Assembly (NCBI RefSeq): GCF_009834365.1
Contig: NZ_CP041348.1
Location: 1,897,001-1,961,000 of the forward strand
Reading direction: 5' to 3'
Length of the DNA stretch: 64,000 nucleotides
DNA from: Komagataeibacter xylinus
Lineage (GTDB): Bacteria; Pseudomonadota; Alphaproteobacteria; Acetobacterales; Acetobacteraceae
Part shown: positions 1 through 6,819 of the stretch, in pieces
How the letters are laid out: each line of letters opens with the position of its first letter
Position numbering within the stretch: the stretch's first letter is position 1
The notes under the pieces: generated by a model
Seen by the model: only the letters and a program-made list of their open reading frames with translations
Database searches by the model: none
What the model was told of the DNA's origin: nothing
Program-made: the position numbers and the translations under genes

Positions 1-375
1 AATAGCCCCGACGGTCTTCTGTCCGCCTGTCCCGATGAGCGGCACCTTGCATGCCAGTTACAGACGGCGCGCGAAGTATTCCCGGCAATGCGGCACGCAC
101 CCGTGCAACGGACATGGGCTGGCTGTGAAGCGCAGACCATTGATTCACTGCCTCTTATTGGTCACTCCGCATTGGCCGGGCTTTACCTTTCCGTTGGTTT
201 TTCCAACCATGGTTTCCAGATCGCGCCCGAAATCGGGCGGCTGGTCGCGCAGGATATAACAGACGCATCGCCTGATGCCCTGCATCCCTTTGCACCAGAT
301 CGGTTTGAACGACAGGTCTCGGCCAGCAGGGTGGAGGCATTCATTACTGAAACCACCCGACTTGCCCTTCACTGA
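1..375 (+). CDS. FAD-dependent amino acid oxidase (DAO family), C-terminal part
   Basis: An open frame runs from the first base of the window to a TGA at 373-375, so the gene starts outside the window. The visible 124 residues include a TWAGCEAQT segment and GLYLSVGFSNHGFQIAP. These are typical of the C-terminal FAD-binding end of DAO-family glycine/sarcosine/amino acid oxidases, where the final glycine-rich strand contacts the flavin. The protein would oxidise an amine or amino acid and pass electrons to oxygen or a carrier; the substrate cannot be told from this part. It fits the other DAO-type oxidases in this island. Confidence 0.7.
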   Translation, partial: NSPDGLLSACPDERHLACQLQTAREVFPAMRHAPVQRTWAGCEAQTIDSLPLIGHSALAGLYLSVGFSNHGFQIAPEIGRLVAQDITDASPDALHPFAPDRFERQVSASRVEAFITETTRLALH

Positions 376-680
376 GTGGCAAGGGATTTTACGGGTATGG
401 GCACCAGTGGCCTGCGTAGGCCGGGATGCCCGTAATCCCTGACCGGCCTGCGGCCGTCATCCGTCAGACAGGTGCCGGAGGGAGGCTGGTGTCAGAGGAA
501 GATATGCTCAGGGCCGCCACTGTCCTCTACTTCTCGTAAAGACAATGTCCCATCAAGTCCCGGGACTGAACATCTGGCAGGTAGCCAGAGACCATTTCCG
601 GCCCGACATGTAAGGATGTGGCGTTGGTGCGAACAGGCCCGGTGGCTGGAGCCTGTTCGCACCCACGCGTGTCATGCGCC
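376..680. other. Intergenic region with two hairpins
   Basis: I see no gene here. An imperfect inverted repeat (AGGGATTTTACGGG paired with CCCGTAATCCCT, about 380-439) encloses a small GGCCT/AGGCC hairpin and may end the DAO transcript, although no U-run follows. A second, perfect 13-bp inverted repeat, GGTGCGAACAGGC, lies at 626-638/651-663 just past the stop of the leftward racemase gene. Confidence 0.5.
626..663. terminator. Perfect 13-bp hairpin after racemase gene
   Basis: The arms GGTGCGAACAGGC and its exact reverse complement are separated by 12 bases. The hairpin lies 18 bases beyond the end of the leftward racemase gene. There is no T-run on either side, so intrinsic termination is unproven; it may protect an mRNA 3' end. 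Confidence 0.35.
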
Positions 681-1340
681 TTATTCGGGAACGTAGCCCA
701 GCGTCAGCAGGCCGACCATGCGGGCGACCGCAGCCTGCACGGGATCAATGACAGGAATGCCCAGCTCCTTTTGCAGGGCAGGACGATAGGCACCCATACT
801 GGCGCAGCCAAGGATAAGGGAGCGTGCGCCATCAACATCGCGCAGCGTGCGGCCTACTTCGATCAGGCGACCGATGGAACTTTCCTCATCGAGCAGTTCC
901 TGCACACCAAGGTTGAGGGGACGGTCAGCCGCCAGAAAATCCATGAGTCCGTACTGGTGCAGCGCGCGCATGTGACGACCGATTGACCCCTGCTTGATGG
1001 CCATTATACCAAATCGTCCCCCAAGGCTCATGCCTGTCAGGAAAGCGGATTCCGCGATTCCCACAACCGGAACATCAAGTTCCTGCCGGCAGAGATACAG
1101 GCCGGGATCGGAAAAACATCCGATGACATAACCTTGCGCAGGATTGGCCTTGAAGTGGTCGCATGTGGGAATGGTGACCTCTTCCACATCCCTCTGCGTT
1201 TCAATGCCGGGGGGCGCGACCGCCAGCGTGTCGAACTGTACGCTGTATGGACCCGTTGCAGGGCACAGGGCGTAGCTTGCCGCAATCTTGTCCGTAACGG
1301 CAGTGCTGCTGTTCGGGTTCAGGACCAGGATTTTTTTCAA
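681..1340 (-). CDS. Asp/Glu/hydantoin racemase family protein
   Basis: A 219-residue protein of typical length for the hydantoin racemase/allantoin racemase branch of the Asp/Glu racemase superfamily. The N-terminus reads KKILVLNPNSS, a hallmark of the family. The two catalytic cysteine regions appear as VIGCFSDPG (about residue 75) and LILGCASMG (about residue 180). Family members interconvert D and L forms of 5-substituted hydantoins or allantoin. The start is a TTG preceded by AAGGCAAG. It is divergent from the DAO oxidase at 1612 and shares its intergenic region, and the hydantoinase at 19.9 kb could use its product. Function as a hydantoin racemase is likely; the exact substrate is open. 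Confidence 0.8.
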   Translation of the reverse strand: MKKILVLNPNSSTAVTDKIAASYALCPATGPYSVQFDTLAVAPPGIETQRDVEEVTIPTCDHFKANPAQGYVIGCFSDPGLYLCRQELDVPVVGIAESAFLTGMSLGGRFGIMAIKQGSIGRHMRALHQYGLMDFLAADRPLNLGVQELLDEESSIGRLIEVGRTLRDVDGARSLILGCASMGAYRPALQKELGIPVIDPVQAAVARMVGLLTLGYVPE

Positions 1341-1379
1341 GGGATTCTTGCCTTTTTGATATAATTATCGAAACGATAA

Positions 1380-1391
1380 ATTGTATACAAT
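1380..1391. promoter_or_regulatory. Palindromic operator ATTGTATACAAT
   Basis: A perfect 12-bp palindrome in the divergent region between the racemase (leftward) and DAO oxidase (rightward). It matches the TNGTNNNACNA-like pattern bound by FadR/GntR-type regulators. The core TTGTATACAA recurs at 15282-15291, and two GntR/FCD regulators are encoded in the island. That one of them binds here is inferred. Confidence 0.5.
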
Positions 1392-1611
1392 CCATCTGTT
1401 TCGTAGCCTGAAAGGGCGACTGATCCTCTGTGGCGCAGGAACTGAAGTTTCTCACAATTATCTGAAACGAAATGGATTATTTCGTTTTAGGCGAAGCCGG
1501 GTTGGCACACAATATTTTTGTGCTATTCTTTGTAAGATATCTATGGTGTCTTACATCCAAGAGTGGCAATGGCCGATCAGGTGTGACCCAGCCAAGAGGG
1601 AACCAGTATTG

Positions 1612-2910
1612 ATGGTGGGGCAGGTTGAGATGTTTTCGCGGACATTATGGTCCGCCATTACCCCAGCGCACTCTCCTGTGCCGCCCCTGCATGGCGCATT
1701 GCGGGCAGATGTCACGGTTGTTGGCGGGGGATTGCTGGGGCTGTCCATCGCACTGGGCCTGGCGCGCCGTGGGGCTTCTGTCATATTGCTCGAAGGGCAG
1801 AACATTGCTTTCGGGGCTTCGGGGCGCAATACCGGCTTTGTGGTGCCGGGCCTGAAGGGCAGCCTGAGTGTGGATGCAGTACGTGCGCTGGTTGGTCCCG
1901 AAAAAGGGGATGCACTTCTGACCCTGATCGGGCAGGGCGGTAATTATGTGTTCGATCTGATCAAGACGCTGGGCATAGAATGCTCGGCTGAACAGCGGGG
2001 CTGCCTGCAGCCTGTTCCCATGTCGGGTGACATGGCCCAGATCGAAAAAATGGTGAAGTGGAACCAGGCCGCCGGCATCGAGTCCGAAATACTGGATGAG
2101 CGCCAGATTACGCAGGTCAGTGGCATAAAGGGCTATCGTGGCGCGCTGCTGCTGCCAACAGGGGGGCAGATCAATCCGCTGGCCTATGCGCTCGGGTTGA
2201 ATGATGCCATCGTCCGCCATGGTGGCCGCGTCTATCTGGGTCATGCCCGCAGGCTGAAACGATATGGCAGGACATGGTGTGTGGAAGTCAGTGGCGGTGC
2301 GTCCGTCCAGTCCGATCAGGTCATTGTCGCAACAAATGCCCTGACGGGTGACCTCCTGCCAAAGGTCGCGCGCAGTATCATTCCCGTATGGGCCTATCAG
2401 GTGGCGACACAGCGCATGGATGCCGGGGTCCGTGAAAGGATACTGCCGGGACACCAGACCTTTGTTGACCTGCGGCTGCATCCTTTCGCCGTAAGATGGA
2501 GTCCCGACGGTCGGTTGATTACCGGGGGCGCGGCCAAGATACATGATCCCGGCGCAGTGGACCGGATGGCAAAGGCGTTCCTGCGGCGGCTGGCCCGGTT
2601 TATTCCTGATCTTCCGCCCCTGCAGGCGGAATATGCATGGAATGGCCGTATTGCGGTAACCAATGACTTCATGCCACGTTTGTGGAATGTGGATACCGGT
2701 CTTTACGCTCCCATTGGCTGCAATGGCCGTGGCGTTGCCCTGACTTCCGTATTTGGCAGGGCGATCAGTGATTATCTTGTCAGCCGGGATGAAAAGGACT
2801 TACCTTTGCCCATAACCCAACCAAAGCCTTATCCCCTGCACGGTGTCGTGAGGCATGCGCCTTCGGCATGGTTGGCGCAGGCCCAGCTTAGGGATTGGAT
2901 TGGCGGGTGA
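1612..2910 (+). CDS. FAD-dependent oxidoreductase, DAO family (PuuB-like)
   Basis: About 432 residues. An N-terminal Rossmann dinucleotide motif, VVGGGLLGLSIALGLARRG, lies around residue 30, followed by GASGRNTGFV, which is typical of DAO-family oxidases such as gamma-glutamylputrescine oxidase. The C-terminal GCNGRGVALTS segment closes the FAD site. It would oxidise a primary or secondary amine to an imine or aldehyde in the cytoplasm. The frame is open further upstream to about 1381, but ATG 1612 follows an AAGAGGGA ribosome site, so I chose it; ATG 1630 is an alternative. It is divergent from the racemase and followed by a GntR regulator gene. Confidence 0.75.
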   Translation: MVGQVEMFSRTLWSAITPAHSPVPPLHGALRADVTVVGGGLLGLSIALGLARRGASVILLEGQNIAFGASGRNTGFVVPGLKGSLSVDAVRALVGPEKGDALLTLIGQGGNYVFDLIKTLGIECSAEQRGCLQPVPMSGDMAQIEKMVKWNQAAGIESEILDERQITQVSGIKGYRGALLLPTGGQINPLAYALGLNDAIVRHGGRVYLGHARRLKRYGRTWCVEVSGGASVQSDQVIVATNALTGDLLPKVARSIIPVWAYQVATQRMDAGVRERILPGHQTFVDLRLHPFAVRWSPDGRLITGGAAKIHDPGAVDRMAKAFLRRLARFIPDLPPLQAEYAWNGRIAVTNDFMPRLWNVDTGLYAPIGCNGRGVALTSVFGRAISDYLVSRDEKDLPLPITQPKPYPLHGVVRHAPSAWLAQAQLRDWIGG

Positions 2911-3066
2911 GCACAAATCAGGTATATATGGGCTGCAACGCTGACAATGGTAACGTGCCGCGACAGTGTGGTTAGATTGTTGGTGGATGGGAAAATGGCA
3001 GACGTAAGTTTTCATCCACTCTTTTTGGTATGCCGTTAAACAGACGGATAAACAAGTAGGTTCATT

Positions 3067-3774
3067 ATGGCAACCAAGCCTCGCCGTGTAGCGCAGTCCC
3101 TTACGAATAAGATTTACTTATTGCTAAGGAACGAAATTCTTTCCTGCCGGATCAGGCCAGGAGCCGAATTGTCGGAGGGAACGCTTGCCGAGCGGTACAA
3201 CACCAGCAAGACCCCCGTGCGTGAAGCGCTGTCGAAGTTGCGGGCGGAAGGGCTGGTCCAGAGCTTTCCACGGCGTGGATATCAGGTCGCGCATGTGACT
3301 TTTCAGGACATGAATGAGCTCTTCGAAGTCCGTAACATGCTTGAAGGGCGTGCAGCGGAACTGGCCAGCCAGAACATATCTGAAGGCGATGCAAAAAAAC
3401 TCGAAGAACTGGCCAACATTCTTTACGATTCCTCCGAGCATGTGAGTGTCGAAAACTTTGTTCAGGCAAACAGGTCTTTCCATGAAGGCATAGCCCGCGC
3501 ATCTGGTAACAATCGCCTGTTCCATATGGTGATACAGGTTCTTGATGAACTGCAGCGCTTTTTTGTCATTGGTGCGCAGAACCGCGACATCAGTGATGAG
3601 ACCAAGGACCTTCATATCCAGATCGTGGATGCGCTCAAGGCCCATGATCCCGTGGAGGCCAGAAGGATTATGATCCTGCACAATACAATCACGCAACGTG
3701 GTCTGTTGAGTGCGCTGACCGAAAGCCAGAACAGTTCAATCCATTTCATGCCCGTGCTTGATCCTGTTGGTTAG
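3067..3774 (+). CDS. GntR family transcriptional regulator, FCD (FadR) type
   Basis: 235 residues. The winged helix-turn-helix lies at about residues 10-75, with the GntR signature AERYNTSKTPVREALSKLRAEGL. The C-terminal FCD ligand domain has conserved FHEGIARASGN and a late H in MILHN; these acidic/histidine positions bind a metal and a carboxylate ligand. Proteins of this class repress amino acid and organic acid catabolic operons until the substrate binds. It follows the DAO oxidase gene after 156 bases and is a candidate to bind the TTGTATACAA-type palindromes of the island. Confidence 0.88.
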   Translation: MATKPRRVAQSLTNKIYLLLRNEILSCRIRPGAELSEGTLAERYNTSKTPVREALSKLRAEGLVQSFPRRGYQVAHVTFQDMNELFEVRNMLEGRAAELASQNISEGDAKKLEELANILYDSSEHVSVENFVQANRSFHEGIARASGNNRLFHMVIQVLDELQRFFVIGAQNRDISDETKDLHIQIVDALKAHDPVEARRIMILHNTITQRGLLSALTESQNSSIHFMPVLDPVG

Positions 3775-3809
3775 AGCCTTGCGGGAGGTTCATGCAACTG
3801 AATGCCTCC

Positions 3810-4450
3810 TGCATTTCTGAACGTCATGACTCCACAGGAGGCGTTGATGGAGCAGATCGATTTCAGTGGTGGGTTCAGGCGAGGTATGGTGGCGCTGATC
3901 ACCGGACAGGGATATCCGGTAGCGGAAGTTTCGTTGCAGTTCGGGATTGGCAATTTGCGCAGATGGTATCGGGCGCTGTGACACGGATGCCGATATCCGG
4001 CAGTATCTTGAAAAAGCCATCGCGTATTTCGCCAGGCATGCAAAGTGAGATACACTTTTATTGCCGAGCACTGCGATCGGTTCGAAGTTCAGGCGATGTG
4101 CCGAGCCTGACTGAAAGAGATGTTGACCTGACAGGCCTGCGAAGACGCCTGATAAACCAGGTTGATCTGTCATGCACGGAACAGCAGCGGCAAAGTCATG
4201 GCTAACGCAAGTTACGCGATGATCTGCTCGATCAGGATGAGACCTGCTGCCCAACCCGCGTGGCGTGGCTGACAGAACTGGCGGGTATCAAGGCACAGAT
4301 TGGCTCCCTGATGTCGAGGCAGCCGAGACAAGGCATGGGTCAAAGACATTTCCTATATCCGCAGGGCTTTTTCTCATCGCTCAAGCGCATCCTGCGCCAG
4401 ACAGGATGTTTTTGATTATATCGAAATATTGTACAGAAGCACATGCTGAA
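3810..4450 (+). pseudogene. Decayed IS3-family transposase (OrfA and OrfB remnants)
   Basis: Several IS3-type transposase fragments follow each other in changing frames. The OrfA helix-turn-helix ITGQGYPVAEVSLQFGIG..LRRWYRAL is at about 3895-3982. An OrfA tail, LEKAIAYFARHAK, is at about 4006-4050. An OrfB N-terminus, FIAEHCDRFEVQAMCR, is at about 4056-4103. Next come RVAWLTELAGIKAQIG at about 4260-4305, WVKDISYIR at about 4335, and the C-terminal QDVFDYIEI at about 4400. These are the usual order and motifs of OrfA-OrfB, but stops and frame changes separate them and the integrase DDE core is not continuous. The element is dead. I did not find its ends. Confidence 0.75.
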
Positions 4451-4782
4451 TGCTCAAGGCGTCTGGAAAACCAGGGGCTGTCCAATTCGGTAGCGTAGGC
4501 TGCAAACGCCTCAGAGTGCATGTGCTTTCAGTATTCTAACGCAAAAATCACATGTTTTTTGCTCATATGATTACAGTCATCCCTTAAACTGGATTAGGTT
4601 TATCAAATAAGCGTGTTCTGTATACAGAACATGCGTTTTGTGATGACTTGCGTCTGTTTTAAGATAAAAATTTGTCAGTTCTTAAATAAATAATCGAACA
4701 TATATCATTGATTGTTTTTATATCAGATTATATTTAACAAACTATACTTTCTATCAGAGTATTTTTGTGAGGTGTGTTTCAG
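4451..4782. other. AT-rich promoter region of the aminotransferase gene
   Basis: There is no coding signal. The base composition is strikingly AT-rich from about 4540 to 4770 compared with the flanking genes. It holds the 18-bp palindrome at 4614-4631 and a GAGG ribosome site at 4769-4772, 11 bases before the chosen ATG at 4783. Confidence 0.6.
4614..4631. promoter_or_regulatory. 18-bp perfect palindrome upstream of pucG-like gene
   Basis: TGTTCTGTATACAGAACA is a perfect palindrome with the same GTATAC core as the sites at 1380 and 15282 but with extended CTGTATACAG flanks. Its position about 150 bases before the aminotransferase start suggests an operator for a dimeric regulator, perhaps one of the two GntR proteins. 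Confidence 0.55.
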
Positions 4783-6012
4783 ATGACCCAGACCTTTTTC
4801 GGCCAGATCAACCCACCTGCCCGGCTGCTCATGGGGCCGGGGCCGGTCAACGCGCACCCGCGCGTGCTGCGCGCCATGGCGGCCGACATGCTGGGCCAGT
4901 TCGACCCCGAGATGACCGACTACATGAACCAGACGATGGAACTCTACCGTCAGGTGTTCATGACCAACAACCGCTGGACCCTGCTGGTTGATGGCACGGC
5001 GCGGGCCGGGATCGAGGCGGCGCTGGTCTCGCTGGTCGAGCCGGGCATGAAGCTGCTGATCGTGCGCGCGGGGCGTTTTGGCCTGCTTCTCTCCGAGATC
5101 GCGCAGCGCATCGGCGCCGATATCGTGACGCTGGACCTGCCCTGGGGCGAGGTCGCGAGCCTTGAACAGATCGAGGATGCCATCGTGACCCATCGCCCGC
5201 ACGTGCTGGCGTGCATTCATGGCGATACGTCCACCACCATGGCCCAGCCGCTCGATGGGGTAGGCGCGCTGTGCCGCAGGTATGACGTGCTGTCCTATGT
5301 CGATACCACGGCCACCCTGGGCGGCATGGAAGTGGCCACCGACCGCTGGGGCGTGGATGTGGTGAGTTCGGGCCTGCAGAAATGCATGGGTGGCCCGCCG
5401 GGTTCCGCGCCCATCACCATCTCAGACCGCGCGGCCGAGCACATTTTCGCCCGCCGCCATGTCGAGGCCGGCATCCGGGGCAGCGACACGACCGATGGCA
5501 CGCGCGTGCGCATTCCGTCGAACTATTTCGATCTGGCCATGGTCATGGATTACTGGTCCGAAAAGCGCCTGAACCATCACACCGAGGCCACCACCATGCT
5601 CTACGGCGCGCGTGAAGCTGCCCGCGTGGCGCTTGAGGAAGGGCTGCAGGCCCGCTTCGCGCGCCATGCAGCAGCATCGCGCGCGGTCTGCGCCGGGCTG
5701 CGCGCCATGGGGCTGGAACTGTTTGGCGGCGATGAACACCGCATGACCAACGTGACCGGCGTGTACATTCCCAAAGGTATTGACGGGGAAAAGGTGCGCG
5801 CGCGCATGCGCGAGGATTTCGAGATCGAGATCGGCTCCGCCTTCGGCCCGCTGCAGGGCAAGATCTGGCGCATCGGGGCCATGGGCTACAACGCTGAAAA
5901 GCACAAGGTGCTGCTGACCATGGGCGCGCTTGAAACCGTGCTGCGCCATGAAGGCCACGGCTTTAGCGCAGGCAGCGGCGTTGATGCTGCCCTTGCCGCC
6001 TATAACGACTGA
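4783..6012 (+). CDS. pucG: (S)-ureidoglycine--glyoxylate aminotransferase-like, class V PLP enzyme
   Basis: 409 residues, class V aminotransferase fold. It resembles PucG of Bacillus closely in recalled sequence: LMGPGPVNAHPRVL near the start, VDGTARAGIEA, HGDTST, the PLP lysine in GLQKCMGGPPG (K200), NYFDLAMVMDYW, RLNHHTEATTMLY, and the C-terminal GKIWRIGAMGY. PucG transfers the amino group of ureidoglycine (from allantoin breakdown) to glyoxylate, giving glycine. Related serine/alanine-glyoxylate aminotransferases lack the NYFDL/NHHTEATTMLY combination, so PucG is the best fit. ATG 4783 is preferred over an in-frame GTG at 4774 because the GAGG site lies too close to the latter. It is a single gene with its own terminator. 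Confidence 0.85.
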   Translation: MTQTFFGQINPPARLLMGPGPVNAHPRVLRAMAADMLGQFDPEMTDYMNQTMELYRQVFMTNNRWTLLVDGTARAGIEAALVSLVEPGMKLLIVRAGRFGLLLSEIAQRIGADIVTLDLPWGEVASLEQIEDAIVTHRPHVLACIHGDTSTTMAQPLDGVGALCRRYDVLSYVDTTATLGGMEVATDRWGVDVVSSGLQKCMGGPPGSAPITISDRAAEHIFARRHVEAGIRGSDTTDGTRVRIPSNYFDLAMVMDYWSEKRLNHHTEATTMLYGAREAARVALEEGLQARFARHAAASRAVCAGLRAMGLELFGGDEHRMTNVTGVYIPKGIDGEKVRARMREDFEIEIGSAFGPLQGKIWRIGAMGYNAEKHKVLLTMGALETVLRHEGHGFSAGSGVDAALAAYND

Positions 6013-6039
6013 TATTCTTATCTGTAAAAGTGCATCCAG

Positions 6040-6080
6040 GGCTGGTTGTCGGGCAGGAATGCTGGCAACCAGCCTTTTTT
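6040..6080 (+). terminator. Rho-independent terminator of pucG-like gene
   Basis: A 9-bp stem, GGCTGGTTG/CAACCAGCC, with a 17-base loop is followed directly by TTTTTT. It lies 28 bases after the pucG-like stop and just before the end of the convergent ABC operon. Confidence 0.85.
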
Positions 6081-6096
6081 GATGGAACGTGGCAGC

Positions 6097-6819
6097 CTAC
6101 AGAATGCGTTCGAGAAAGTTGCGTGCCCGATCGCTGCACTGACCCGAGAAGAAATCGGCCGAGGGCATATCATCTATGATCTCTCCCTGATCCACGAACA
6201 GGATGCGCGTGGCCACCTGGCGGGCAAATGCCATTTCATGGGTTACGCACATCATGGTCATGCCCGCCTGTGCCAGTTCTGTCATGACCGCCAGTACTTC
6301 CGCCACCATTTCCGGGTCGAGGGCAGAGGTCGGCTCATCGAACAGCATCACAACCGGGTCCATGGACAGGGCGCGGGCAATCGCCACACGCTGCTGCTGC
6401 CCGCCTGACAGGTTGACCGGGTATTTCATGGCATGGTGCGCAAGGCCCACGCGTTTGAGCAGCTTCAGGCTCCGCGCGCGCGCATCTTCCGCGCTGCGAT
6501 CAAGCACGACACGCTGCGCAAGCATGATGTTTTCCAGCACGGTCATGTGGTGGAACAGTTCAAAACCCTGAAACACCATGCCCGCCCGTGCCCGCAGGCG
6601 CGGCAGGGACGTGGCAGGATCGCGCACGGGCGTGCCATCAACAAAGATCTGCCCGCTATCGAAGCCTTCCAGCGCATTGACGCATTTGATCAGCGTGGAT
6701 TTGCCGGAACCGGAAGGGCCACAGACGACCACAACCTCGCCACGGCCTATATCGGCGCTGCAATTCCTGAGCACCTGAAAGGAGCCATAGGACTTGCATA
6801 CGTTTTCAAATCTGATCAT
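6097..6819 (-). CDS. Polar amino acid ABC transporter ATP-binding protein
   Basis: 240 residues, the usual length for GlnQ/HisP-type ATPases. It has Walker A GPSGSGKS (about residues 34-41), a Q-loop, signature LSGGQQQR, Walker B VVMLFDEPTSALDPE and the switch histidine in CVTHEM. It energises import through the permease encoded at 9686-10408. Its start overlaps the stop of the fused oxidase gene by 4 bases (ATGA), so the two are translationally coupled. It is the last gene of the long leftward operon. Confidence 0.92.
   Translation of the reverse strand: MIRFENVCKSYGSFQVLRNCSADIGRGEVVVVCGPSGSGKSTLIKCVNALEGFDSGQIFVDGTPVRDPATSLPRLRARAGMVFQGFELFHHMTVLENIMLAQRVVLDRSAEDARARSLKLLKRVGLAHHAMKYPVNLSGGQQQRVAIARALSMDPVVMLFDEPTSALDPEMVAEVLAVMTELAQAGMTMMCVTHEMAFARQVATRILFVDQGEIIDDMPSADFFSGQCSDRARNFLERIL

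Noticed and set aside
681..1340. Aspartate or glutamate racemase (murI) assignment
   Set aside because: The NPNSS start and cysteine contexts fit the hydantoin/allantoin racemase branch better than MurI, and the context is catabolic.
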